A stretch of DNA of 64,000 nt from Stenopsyche tienmushanensis (lineage: Eukaryota > Arthropoda > Insecta > Trichoptera > Stenopsychidae). The DNA lies in assembly GCA_008973525.1 (NCBI GenBank), contig WACJ01000550.1:868001-932000 (forward strand). The letters run 5' to 3'. The position numbers and the translations under genes are program-made. The notes beneath the pieces are model-generated. The model was not told the origin of the DNA. It did not search any database and saw nothing but the letters and a program-made list of their open reading frames with translations. Position 1 is the first letter of the stretch, and each line of letters begins with the position of its first letter. This document shows positions 1 to 9,847 of this stretch, piece by piece.

Positions 1-612
1 GTGTAAATAGGGCCCAATGCATCAGATGAATACAGATTTCGATAGCCTTCATCACGCATCCCTTGCTTACGTCGTTGAAAATTCTCGGATGTAGTATTTC
101 ATGTATAATAGTTAGGAACTTGTGCGTACAATAGCGTCTCTGCAAATACAACTTCTTCACACAGCGCAAGTGTTGAGCAATAACATTTCTTGCCGTGTCT
201 GCCTTTGTCCATTTTCAAGATGAACACTGAGATGAACAACATCCGGATTGCGAATGTGAATTGAGAAGCTCAAAATAGGCCAAAGAGCCCAGTCACTACT
301 GATATATCGACTTGTTTGAAATTGAGTTTGAACTCGATCGTTGCGCGCATCAGGTCTTTCAATACTGCCATATCACTGCCTATTTGCATATGTATTTGAT
401 AGATTTGACTGAACGACAATCTGCGACGTTGGTATGCGCTTTGAATGTTTTCGATGAAAAAGGAGATCCATCTATTGTTGATTTCAACGTCAACATTTCT
501 TTATCTGATTGCTGCTGTATGAACTCCTGCGTCTGTATTGCAGATATCCGTCATCAGGTGGTGGATGCAATTAAACTTTGCCATTCCTGGTGTTTCATTG
601 TTAAACTTAAGT
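1..612 (-). pseudogene. Helitron helicase-like domain, degraded
   Basis: Reading the minus strand and allowing frame changes gives, in order, a GYLQYRRR block, an NNRW block, RYISSDWALWPILSFSIH, IRNPDVVHLSVHLENGQR, FAETLLYAQVPNYYT and QRRKQG, ending near DALGPIY at the window edge. This order (GYPxYRRR, DNRWVVPYNP, RY.S..EA.WR.F.F.IH, PxVxxLxVHL, LLYxExPxYYxW, RRK.G, LGR.Y) is that of the N-terminal half of Helitron helicases. There are internal stops, for example right after PNYYT. No activity is possible. Confidence 0.7.
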
Positions 613-639
613 GAACCGCAATACTCACACACTTTATCC

Positions 640-830
640 GGTACAATCCTGTTAACGGGGGGCAAACATATTGTTATTAAATAAAATAATTATTCATTTG
701 TTTCTTGTTTTTTTAAAAATTAAATTTAAATTAAAATCTGGTTAGGTTAGGTTTGTTTGTTTTCTTTGTGTCGAAATGAAGGCGTTTTCAATTTACCAAT
801 AAATTTGCTCCCCGTTAACAGGATTTAACC
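640..830. mobile_element. MITE with 19+ bp terminal inverted repeats and a 7-8 bp target duplication
   Basis: The two ends are inverted copies with core CCTGTTAACGGGGRGCAAA (648-666 and 804-822), extended outward by AATC/GATT. The element is flanked by CTTTATCC (632-639, and 830-837 sharing one base with the end), which fits the 8 bp target duplication of hAT- or P-type elements. The interior is AT-rich, contains a GGTTAGGTTAGG stretch and has no coding capacity. It lies inside the Helitron remnant and is therefore younger than that insertion. Confidence 0.7.
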
Positions 831-875
831 TTTATCCATTTTATACTGGGATGCAAACTGTAATCGTAATGAATA

Positions 876-1082
876 TCATATTGAAATGCAGCAATATTCA
901 AATAAACATGTACTTTCGATTCTCGTTGTACGCTGGTCGTCTGATTCTGATCGGATAGCACTCAAACGTACTTTTTCGATTGTTACAGCATGTCGATGTT
1001 CTGATTCTGATGTGCGTGAATAAGCGATTTGCTTCATTGCTGCGCTGGTAGATTTACTAAGTGACGAACGTTTGGGCGGCAT
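876..1082 (-). pseudogene. Helitron Rep/helicase, N-terminal fragment
   Basis: The frame starts with MPPKRSSLSKSTSAAMKQ and continues with RLSAIRSESDDQRTTRIES, 68 codons in all. This is the basic, repetitive N-terminal region (repeated R-x-ESxxQR-type units) that precedes the Rep domain in arthropod Helitron proteins, which are normally well over 1000 residues. The frame stops before the Rep domain. The MITE at 640-830 lies just downstream in the reading direction, and most of the central Rep region is missing, so a deletion accompanied the decay. Orientation agrees with the 5' terminus at 1566. Confidence 0.6.
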
Positions 1083-1566
1083 ATTTTTTAATGAAGCATT
1101 TAAAAAGTGCTTGCGATAAATAATTTGGATTTAATTTGACTCACGCCGATGGTAATAATGCACGATAACCTGCAAATAACATTGACGTTTGACGTTTGCT
1201 ATTTGAATGCAGGCGTATGTCTATGGTACTTCGCCGTTTGACGTTTGCTCTTTGATTTTAGGCCATTGTCTATGGCCATGTGTATGACGACACACACGCC
1301 ACCTGCTGCAACTTGTAGGTACTATATACCTATAGCCTTAGCAACGCCTTAGCAACGCATAATCTCAAACACGTCAGAATCAACAACTTTCACACATTAA
1401 GTTATGAATTAAAAATCTACTGTAAGTTAATTGTACTATGCCTATGTCACCCCCTGATCCCTTGGCAATAAGTGGACCAAGTTTTGTCTCAATCCGATGA
1501 ACGCGCATATCAACCCATTTCGCCCGAGCATTAGACGGGAAACGCAACTTATTTTTATATATTAGA

Positions 1567-2060
1567 TAAACTATTTATATGTAAAATTAATGTTTAGATT
1601 AAAAATAAGGATATTATTTTAATAATAAAATCATAAATATTGAGGATACAAGCGTTGATTTTTATGTATTAAGATATTTCTTTCTGTAAGCTTTTACTAA
1701 TAAAAGCAAATATTGCTTTTGCTATACGTCGATTGTCATCAATTTATTATATCCCTTTATTAAGGTAACACCACGCTCAGCAATATCATTCACTACCCGC
1801 ATACAATGGACCATTTTCTTTGCTGCCTTAAAATCAGAATCATCCTTCCAAGTTTCAACAGCTTTATTCAAAAACTGTGATGAGATACCCAGTATCTGAA
1901 AAAATCTTAAAGAGTTGCTAGTCACAAGATTTTCTATGCTTTTTTCGGTGATGTGTTCGACATCAATGCTTTTTCTTTACATGCAATCTTCTACATCTTC
2001 GATACTTACTGAATATACCATATTTTGCTTATCTTTAACTGAAAGTTTGTCGTCAAAAAA
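1567..2060 (-). pseudogene. Transposon-like fragment, copy A (ERGVTLIKGYNKL family)
   Basis: On the minus strand an open frame of 67 codons (1925-1722) contains FLNKAVETWKDDSDF, MRVVNDIAERGVTLI and KGYNKL. In-frame sequence extends upstream to about 2050 (KLSVKDKQNMVYSVSIEDVEDC), with a stop at 1977-1979. A second copy at 7443-7876 is nearly identical, so this is a repeat and not a host exon. The NDxAERGVxLI pattern seems familiar to me from multi-copy arthropod proteins of unknown role, but I cannot name the superfamily. The copy begins exactly where the Helitron ends, so the Helitron probably inserted into it. Confidence 0.5.
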
Positions 2061-4795
2061 TGCAAAAGACACCACAGACAGGGTCTCTTTATGATATATC
2101 CAGAACCTATCTTGATCATTTTAGCCTATATTAAACGTATATATCATACATTTATGTCGTTGTGAGCTGTGTTAATAGCGTGACTTAAAATACTTTAATT
2201 TATAGTATTGAAACAAATTTCTACATAGAAACTTTATAACGTTCACGCTAACTATTGTAGAGCGAAAAGCTAATGGACTTAGTTTAATCGATACAATCAA
2301 ATTATATAATATTCGATGTTGTTCTTTTTTTTCAAAATTAATGCATGTTGGTTAACTATTTTAAATCAGCTCTTGGTCATATTTCATATAGTATATACTG
2401 TTAGCATAGTTTCAGCATGTGAAGTGGAATTTGTCCGAAAATGTTGATTCAATAATGCTGAATATTTGATGGAAACTATTGTGGAAGGTGAATAGTGCTG
2501 TAAGCTAAAATATCATTGAAAATTCCTTCTTGTATTTATGAAGTCTTTAGCAAATGAATACATATTTGCTTCTCGTTTTGAATTTATGCAACGAAATTAA
2601 TATGGAGAATAAGATGTGTTTATTAATGTTTTATTTAAATTAAGTAACCTAATATATTCATGAAAGCTAAAACCACAGCGTTTAATCAAGACCGATAGGC
2701 CCAGTCCATTTTTCATTCGTTTAATCATTAGAGCGACCTACTACATACCTCCCCCTCTTTTCCCGAGGAATTCTCATTTGTAAATTAGAGGCTGCGGTTT
2801 TATAAGATAGGGTCACTACTGTTTCTCATCCATTTCCTTGATTATCGCCAAGTTTCTTAAGGTTAAATTCAGTACAGTACCTGTGAAAATCTCGCGTCAT
2901 GAGTCGAACGAAAGAAATACGTTCAATATTTATAAGCATGTATTGATTTGTGTTATGTTGGCGTTTCGTTACAAACGATTATTTATATATATATTTATAT
3001 ATTTTATGATTCTGCGTTAACAGTCAAATTGTATTACTATTGGTTTTACAAAGCGATGAAGGAGACAACCCTAAAGGGAAGTTTCTGCGGTTAATTGCCG
3101 TAAAATGAGAGACAACTCTTCGCAGCAATATAGAGACGCAGGCAGCCTTTGATGATCGCTCAGCTAACGTCCCCTAATTGGAATTTATGCAGAACCGTTT
3201 AGAATAATTTCATCGTCAAACAATAGAGAGTTATGTTTCGAGACTTATTTTTTCACTCAATCTTAATTAACGTCGTCCGAAAAGGACACTGGACGTTCGC
3301 CTTTCTTACATTTTGTACATCATTCAAGCGATAATGCGGGAAAAGTTTAGCGATCGATTCGTCTCCGGTTACCTGAAGGCGAGTTTAAATGATTATTGCG
3401 AAGTCGTCCCCGGCCAGACGTTCCGAGTTTTAGCTGCGCTGCAATGAGGAGTAATCTCACGGAGAAATGCAGAGAAACTTTGTTGGAAAGTTCTTCGGCG
3501 GCGGAGTCGAGAGCCTGGAACTTTGTGCGGACGATTCATCAAAGCGTGGGTCGAGTCCGGTTGTCCACCGCTGGATTCTCTGGCGTTGACGTGAAGTGTG
3601 ATTCATGAGGACTGCCCCTCCCCAAGACCGACGTGTCCCCACTCGACACCATTGCACTCTAATTTAAAGCCCCTCGCTGTTGATTATTTGCCTTCCATAT
3701 TTTTTATGAGCATCTATTAGAGAAATTTACAATCTGTAGCACCATCCAATATCACTGAATAACCAGCATTTATAATAATATAGTTAAAACTTGTATATTT
3801 TTAACATCTATTTACCCCAAACCGATATCGATATTAAATATAATAAATACGGGGTTTTAGAATATCATATGGCGTACTAAATACGTATCATCGTAAGGGA
3901 AAGTTTAACCTTAAAAAAAGACTAATCGATCATTGAATATATTTATCTGTATGATTAAAAACAAGGTTAAAGCGGATTGGTTTTACGCATTGCTTTTTTC
4001 GTATTTGTTAGCGGAAATTGTTAGCTATAATATTGCGCTGTGTGTTTGTGTAATATATAATAAAATAGGCTTGTTACTGGTTTAGTGGTTGCTTTATGTT
4101 AGATATAAACACGCGCATGCGCTTAGCATCTATGATATGTGCAACGAACATACTTCGTACGATCCTCATTCTCTTTTTGACCAACTGCCGCTTGGAGTTT
4201 CACATTTTGTGATGTTCAAACCAAATGTGTTTAAATAGTTAAAACTATCCCTTACTCAAATTAACTCAAAATAAATTAGAATTCTACTGATATTTTTGTA
4301 CATTAATATTCAATATTGATATTATTATATTACAAATCCTTAAAAGTAACAAAATATATGCAAGATTTATTTCAAGCAGGAAAAGAATATATGACGACTA
4401 TATTGTCCTTAGGGTTCTTCCTGAGTGCATTTATGAAAAATTTCAATATGATACAAATTTTATTGCTGAAAGGGAATAAAATTGCTAGGGAGATGGGGAT
4501 GCTGCCTATATTTTACACAGTATACTCGGTTCGCATATGACACGGCTATATGGTTCCACGAAGATATCGTGTAATTTAAGTCCTTATACGAGGTTCGAAG
4601 TTCATACTAAATTACGGTGCTTGTTCTAAGAAAATATATAAAATCATTTGAAGATCACTCATAATCCCTAGCACTTTTTGAAGATCCTTTTCATTTTTAT
4701 TATCATCCTAACTGTCGCTTTATTTAAATTCAAAAATTTCAAATTCAAATTCTATTTGCTATTTTAATATATTTTTTTATGTTTTTCTGTTTCAG
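2061..4795. other. Noncoding stretch with one balanced-composition island
   Basis: No exon that I trust. The interval is AT-rich except for an island at about 3060-3660, which has a higher GC content and short chance ORFs on both strands at 3396-3657 but no splice context or recognisable protein motif. A short repeat at 3814-3905 is shared with 13118-13205. The 74-codon + strand frame at 4316-4540 (MILLYYKSLKVTKY...) has no similarity I recognise and is probably chance. Confidence 0.4.
3814..3905. repeat. Short dispersed repeat, copy 1 (partner at 13118)
   Basis: About 85 bases around ATAATAAATACGGGGTTTTA and ATGGCGTACTAAATAC recur at 13118-13205 with a few substitutions, in the same orientation. 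No terminal repeats or target duplication are evident. The partner lies in the long fourth intron of the microexon gene. It is probably a fragment of an unidentified interspersed repeat. Confidence 0.6.
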
Positions 4796-4875
4796 TATCC
4801 ATTCATCATAACGATTGATAAAAATGAAGTAATTTCTACGCGCGCCAAAAATTTTGTGCAAGATATCACCATCAG
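4796..4875 (+). CDS. Putative internal exon of an unrecognised + strand gene
   Basis: An 80-nt segment is bounded by a strong acceptor (TTTTTCTGTTTCAG) and a good donor (ATCAG|GTAAAT). Only one frame is open through it, reading YPFIITIDKNEV, ISTRAKNFVQDI and TIR. It enters in phase 0 and leaves in phase 2. The phase-2 exit matches the possible terminal exon at 9722-9782, which would make a gene whose 4.8-kb intron is filled with transposons. I found no convincing upstream exon and do not recognise the peptide. An exon this short can arise by chance in AT-rich DNA, so confidence is moderate at best. Confidence 0.4.
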
Positions 4876-6043
4876 GTAAATTTAAACAAATTATTATAAA
4901 TCACTTTTATATCATTTATATATTCTGCTTGGCGTTATATTTGTTTTGATATATAGTATTTTTTATTATTTAAAGTTAAACATTTTTAAATTCAAGTTAA
5001 ACCCCTGTTCGTTTCAAGTTAAACCCTTTTTAGAAGAAGGAAAATGATAGTTAAATGCGGAGATTGTAAGGCGCAGAGATGCCAATACCTGAACTGTTAG
5101 GACAGATTTGTCAAAACATTTCATCATAATTATATATTTTTTAGTTTTATCTTGAACAATCTGGATAATCAAGGTTTTACTGTACTTTAATTTCTTTTGA
5201 CTATCCCTTTTATGATTCCCAAAATACTATTATTGTTTTACCTGCGTGCTGCTGAGTTTTAATCTCTTTTCCCACAGATGATTAATTTAATATCTATGCA
5301 ATCAGGAATGCATCAGAAAAATGCGTAAACTTCATCTGATGCTGAATTTTCACTCGCACTTAATCAAATATCGTTCACGTTAATCTAAAAGACTCAAATG
5401 TATAAAATTATATGTATACCATGAGCTTAAATCGCATTTAGGCTTTAGTGTAATTTAAGCATAATTTTCGATAGGGTCGTCGGATTTTATTTCCGCCTAA
5501 TCCGAATTTGTTTGAGCACTTAAAATTTTTATCACATTTAATATTCATCACACCTAATTCCATTTGCCTACGTCTCATAAAACCTGACGCTAATTTTTTC
5601 TCACAATAGATGTCGTCGTGCAATTAACTTCAATTTTGAATCCTCCATATCGCGCAGAGTGCGATCTCTCCTTATCCCGCGCCGGGGGACGATGTCCCGT
5701 CCCTTTTGCTCTCACTCGACAAGGAAAACTTAAAAAGAGGAAATATTTTCCACGGTAGAACAGTCTATTGTTCCTAATGGATTTTTTGATCCAGTTTGCT
5801 CGCGTTATCTTGGCGGAATGTCCCGCTCGTGCTTGTTTTATTTAAGTAGGATATTAGCTTAATAAAGCATGTGCTGGCTGCCTAATTCATCATTTATACA
5901 AGAAATGTAATAAACCGAATATGTTTTTGCATTTTCAGCATTTTGTTAAGCGGAAAATTCTTCACAGTATAAAAATATATTTTTTATTCAAACATAATTA
6001 TATTTCTATAATGGAGAAAATTATCCTGATATGTTTCTAAATA
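4876..6043. other. Noncoding; fragments of interspersed repeats
   Basis: The segment at 5040-5130 resembles 21130-21215 (shared GGAAAATGA, CAGAGATGC and GATTTGT blocks). The segment GATAATCAAGGTTTTACTGTA at about 5169-5189 looks like a solo end of a pogo-type MITE and is similar to 29929-29952. An island of balanced composition lies at 5640-5830. No gene is supported here. Confidence 0.4.
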
Positions 6044-6680
6044 TTAGGTTGTCCCATAATTTTCTTTCGCAAATGAACACAGATCTAATCATAGCCATGA
6101 TTGAAAAAAACCCACGATACATTGTTCGCGAAATAGCTAACAAGTTAGAAATTTCACGAACATCCGTCCATAATCATCTGATCGTTCAGATGTGTGGCTT
6201 CCTCATGAACTGACTGACTCAAATAAACTTCAGCGTATTTCAACATGCTTCTTCTCCAATGACATAATAGCCAACTTTTTTTGAAGAGACTTGTCACTGC
6301 AGTTGAAAGTTGGATACTCTATGAGAATATCCAACGTAAACGGTCTTGGACCAAGGGTACAGAAGCTTTAACTGTAGCTAAACCTGGCCTACATCCAAAA
6401 AAGTTTTGCTATGCATTTGGTGGGACTGGAAAGGGGTAGTTTATTATGAGCTACTTCAGCAAGGTGAAACAATCAATTCAACAATATATTGTTTCCAACT
6501 AGACAATCTAAAGGATGCAATTATCAGAAAACTGCCAGAATTAGCAAACAGACGAGGCGTTGTTTTTCATTACGATAACGCCAGGCCTCATGTGTCTTTG
6601 CCCGTAAGAAATAAATTATTATCATTTGACTGGGATGTTATACCTCATTCTAAATACTCTCCAGACATTGCCCTTTCAAC
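6044..6680 (+). mobile_element. Mariner element 1, truncated, transposase broken
   Basis: A TA at 6042-6043 is followed by a mariner-like terminus TTAGGTTGTCCCATAATTTT. The transposase is then readable in pieces: a helix-turn-helix block (NTDLIIAMIEKNPRY, VREIANKLEISRTSVHNHL), then HELTDSNKLQRIS, then RSWTKGTEALTVAKPGLHPKK, and from 6400 LCIWWDWKGVVYYELLQ, VVFHYDNARPHVSL and HSKYSPDIALS. Family knowledge: mariner transposases carry a D,D34D triad. Here the second Asp (HYDNARPH) is kept, the first is lost in TAVESW, and the third is cut off at the junction. There are several frameshifts. The right part of the element is missing. Confidence 0.85.
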
Positions 6681-6702
6681 GTTTTCCGGTTATAATTCAT
6701 AA
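6406..6702 (+). pseudogene. Mariner transposase, catalytic-domain fragment
   Basis: This is the longest intact piece of mariner 1, 98 codons. It includes the WWDWKG and YYELLQQGETIN motifs, a VFHYDNARPH block with the second catalytic Asp, and the start of the SPDLAPSD block (here SPDIALS). After about 6680 the frame runs into sequence belonging to the oppositely oriented mariner and ends in an unrelated tail (TFSGYNS). A full transposase is about 345 residues, so this is under a third of it. Confidence 0.8.
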
Positions 6703-7335
6703 GGCACTCAATTGCCTTGTTTTTTTTTTAAATAATTCCCATGGATTTCAATCGTCTAGAAACTGGTTGAGTTACTCCCAATGATTCTGCAAGTTCTTAC
6801 ATTTGAATCGGATCTTCAACGAATAATACCCCTCAATTTTTTTGTTGTTGTCCAGAGCAAGGCTTGTCTTCAACGCTGAAATCACTATTCTTGAAACATC
6901 GAAACCATTTCTTACATGATTTATCAGTTGGAGCAGCGGTTCTTAAACTGGGGTCCTGGGGATCCACGAAGCTATTACCAGGAGTTCGCGAAAATATAAA
7001 AAAAACTTTAATCTATACTTGATTAAGATATTTTCGTGGAATTATTTGTAGAAAATATTGCAAGAAGACCTATTTTGATCAAGAAATGTTTGTTTGTTTG
7101 AAAATGAAGTCACAATGGTCGAGATGGAGTACACGAAAAAAATGTTGCTCAAAAGAGGATCCGCGGACTACGTAAGTTTAAGAACCACTGAGTTGGAGCA
7201 TTGTCACCATAAACTTGCATTTGATGTGCTTCAACTGCATTTTTCTTCCAATTAAAGTAGAAAACTAAAACCTCCCGCAAATGATGCTTAGTTAACACAA
7301 AATTCCGGCATATTCAACACTAGACCAACATTTGA
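6672..7335 (-). pseudogene. Mariner element 2 transposase, N-terminal half, interrupted by a MITE
   Basis: The minus strand from about 7335 reads MPEF, then KHHLREVLVFYFNWKK, NAVEAHQMQVYGDNAPT, then (beyond the MITE) DKSCKKWFRCFKNSDFSVE, ELAESLGVTQPVSRRLKSMG, QGN(stop)VPYEL and PENVERG. This is the paired HTH region of a mariner of a different subfamily from element 1. There are stops and frameshifts, including a stop where GNWVPYEL is expected. It ends at about 6672, abutting element 1 in opposite orientation. Confidence 0.8.
6934..7190. mobile_element. hAT-type MITE with 8 bp target duplication
   Basis: The ends are CAGCGGTTCTTAAACTGGGG on the left and GTTTAAGAACCACTG on the right, imperfect inverted repeats of the CAGTGGTTCTTAAAC type. 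Identical 8-mers AGTTGGAG flank it at 6926-6933 and 7191-7198. It splits the mariner 2 reading frame between GDNAPT and DKSCKK, so it arrived after that mariner. It is 257 bp and noncoding. Confidence 0.92.
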
Positions 7336-7442
7336 CGGGTCAACATCTCATTTATTTTTCCACCCTAGAAAATCATTTCAATACTTTTTTCAATTTTTAA
7401 AAATAGTATTTAGGGGTCGAAACTGGAAAATTCGAACCAATA

Positions 7443-7876
7443 TAAACCATTTATATGTAAAATTAATGTTTAGATTACAAATTCATTTTTTTGTAGCGGA
7501 AATATTTTTTTCTTTAAGCTATTACTAACCAAAGCAAATATTGCTTTTGCTATACGTCGATTGTCATCAATTTATTATATCCCTTCATTAAGGCAACACC
7601 ACGCTCAGAAATATCATTCTCTACCCGCATAGAATGGACCATTTTCTTTGCAGCCTTAAAATCAGAGTCATCCTTTCAAGTTTCAACAGCTTTATTCAAA
7701 AACTGTGATGAGATATCCAGTATCTGAAAAAATCTTAAAGAGTTGCTATTTACAAAATCTTCTATGCTTTTTTCGGTGATGTGTTCGACATCAATGCTTT
7801 TTCTTTACATGCAATCTTCTACATCTTCGATACTTAATGAATATACCATATTTTGCTTATCTTTAACTGAAAGTTC
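7443..7876 (-). pseudogene. Transposon-like fragment, copy B
   Basis: Same family and orientation as 1567-2060: FFQILDISSQFLNKAVET, DDSDFKAAKKMVH and KGYNKLMTIDV can be read on the minus strand. It differs from copy A by scattered substitutions, an extra stop (TGG to TGA near 7675) and lack of about 45 bp present in A. The stop at 7805-7807 is shared with copy A, so both come from an already broken parent. Confidence 0.5.
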
Positions 7877-9721
7877 TTTAAGTTATTTAGTTCTTTACTT
7901 CACAAATTGATTTTAACTGATGCAGATTTGGTGTTGATTGGTCGATAAGCCAAATATTGGTTTTATTTTTAATTAATAAACTCCAGTTACTGTTTATGGC
8001 CACCATGATAAGTTGAAATAAATAGGTATAATTGGGGAATCAAAAAGCACGTGCTTTCGCTAATGACTGAAATTGAAGTGAGGAGCAGGGCAGGGCTCAA
8101 TCTCAATACGTACCCGCAGGAAATAATTTAGAAAGGGGGGAAGGGGAGGAGGGTTGACTGTAGTGAAGTAGTGAGTCTTTCTGCATCCTATTTTACTTCA
8201 AAATAGATTAATAAACATACCAGAATCAATAAGCCAGATTAATAGGTAAATGGCCATACAAGGCTTTTTTCTGAAACTTCGTCTTAGAATGACTTTGAAT
8301 TTGAATAGGGACCACCCTATTCAATACAGAAACAAAATAATGTCTTTATTGTTGACAAATGTTTAACTTCTCTGAAACCATTTTTTTGAAAACAGACCGA
8401 ACTAATTCGTATTCATAATAAAATTTCGTTTCAATAACTACATATATAAAAACTTTGTCCTGTGATTTTTGTGAACTGAATTTGGAGTTTTTTTTTAGAT
8501 TTAGTTTCTTAATTAATTATCACTTCATTAGAATAAGTGAATTAATATTTTTTTAATGTTGATATAAGCATGTTTTTTTTATTAAAAAAATTATATTCAC
8601 TGACAGACTATTTTATTGATATTATATCAAAATCTTTAGTTTGTCTCGTGACTTGCGTTCCAATTGAATTTATTAAATCCAAATGAATCGATTCTGAAAT
8701 AAACATATGATAAATTATTCGAAAAGTTTGTCGATAATATTGAAAAGATAGTCGACAAGTTTCTTAATGAAAATATCAATGTTGAATGAGAAGCAACTAT
8801 AAATTCAATTCGAGTGAAATTTCCACTTTTCAAGAAGCTTTTAACGCATAATGAAAAGTGGAATAAACTAACTAGTTTCAACATAAATTCTAATTGAGCT
8901 ATTATAATAAAAATATCATGAAATAGTTTAGTTATATTTTAAATTCATTAAAGAAACATTAAAACACAACTACAATAACGATAATTATTATTTTACGCAC
9001 AAAATTAATTACGAGCTAGCGCTACCGAAAGACTTAATGTATATTGTAAAAAAATGTCACAAAAATCCTTATAAAATAACTTCCTTACATGTTATGCATA
9101 AATTTATCTCCATTATTTCCAGATGAAACGTATAGCATTTTTTGCGATACTTTCTGAAACAAATCTCCCACGTAAAAACGGCATTGGTTGTATTATACGT
9201 AGTTTCAATGTTTGAGGGTATTTCATTAGCTTAGTTGCTAAATTTATAATTCACCAAATTTGTATTTAAATCTAATTACGAACAACGAGTACTGTGGGTG
9301 GCAACACGATTTTAATAAACGCTCATCACTACCTTAACATGTAAACTCCGCCAAGTCGATATTACAGAAGAGTTTTCTTAATTTTAATTGTTAGTATAAA
9401 CAAGACAATTTACCAAGCGATAGATTATAATAATGTAATAATTCGAAAAGGAAACGGATGTTTTGGATCAATAGTGCGGTTTCCAATTTATAATATTGGT
9501 ATATTTATCAAAATAGTACTATTTTTAATAATTGTAATATAAATATATAATATTTTTATCGCATTGTATTATATATATCGCAGCGCAAAAAACATGCTCA
9601 TATATGCTGAAAATGTTGTACAACATTCCGTGCACATATACTGAACGCAATTGATTAAAATGAAAATGCGTGCTGTTTTTTTTGTTACGACATAACTAAT
9701 CTAAATTCGTAATTCGTTCAG
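7877..9721. other. AT-rich noncoding stretch
   Basis: No repeat or gene recognised. There are purine-rich runs at 8100-8150. At 9121-9204 a frame opening MKRIAFFAILSE follows a decent acceptor (ATTATTTCCAG), but it is phase 0 and does not join to its neighbours. The 82-codon minus frame at 8636-8884 has no recognisable motif. Confidence 0.35.
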
Positions 9722-9782
9722 GAAGATGCCTTACAATTCGACGAAAAGACAAGGCGAGTCCAGCAGTCATGAGCAACGTTAG
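9722..9782 (+). CDS. Putative terminal exon of the + strand gene with an exon at 4796
   Basis: After the acceptor AATTCGTTCAG the sequence is open in phase 2 for 19 codons (KMPYNSTKRQGESS, SHEQR) and then stops (TAG, 9780-9782). An AATAAA lies 60 nt further on. The phase fits the exon at 4796-4875. The peptide is short and basic/polar and unrecognised. The support is the phase match and the poly(A) signal only. Confidence 0.35.
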
Positions 9783-9841
9783 CTCTGATCACACAAATGG
9801 ACTTCCAGCATCGAGTTATGCTCCATTTTATATACGATTAA

Positions 9842-9847
9842 AATAAA
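9842..9847 (+). terminator. Possible poly(A) signal AATAAA
   Basis: An AATAAA hexamer sits 60 nt after the stop of the putative terminal exon at 9722-9782. The hexamer is common by chance in DNA this AT-rich, so it supports the exon only weakly. Confidence 0.3.

Larger units (their letters stand above)
1..1566 (-). mobile_element. Decayed Helitron, 5' part, running off the window start
   Basis: Three signs agree on a minus-strand Helitron. Its 5' terminus reads TCTAATATATAAAAAT on the minus strand at 1566 and is preceded by A, the usual A|T insertion point. The next 130 bases match short Helitron-end copies elsewhere in the window (30225, 30348, 44687). A Rep/helicase-type frame follows, with an N-terminal basic SKSTSA/RSESDDQRTTRIES region at 1082-876 and, below 610, degraded helicase-domain blocks readable as RYISSDWALWPILSFSIH and LLYAQVPNYYT. 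Stops and frame changes are frequent, so the element is dead. The 3' end lies outside the window. Confidence 0.8.

Noticed and set aside
312..614. 100-codon + strand frame with several cysteines
   Set aside because: It is antisense to the degraded Helitron helicase domain, which explains the openness and composition.
5033..5101. Possible Cys-rich terminal exon (KCGDCKAQRCQYLNC) joinable in phase to the exon at 4796
   Set aside because: The same stretch recurs in related form at 21130-21215, so it is part of an interspersed repeat; the exon at 9722 with a poly(A) signal is a better partner.
5278..5324. 47-nt segment with excellent acceptor and GTAAAC donor (MINLISMQSGMHQKN)
   Set aside because: Open only in phase 0, so it cannot follow the phase-2 exit of 4796-4875, and no other partner exists.
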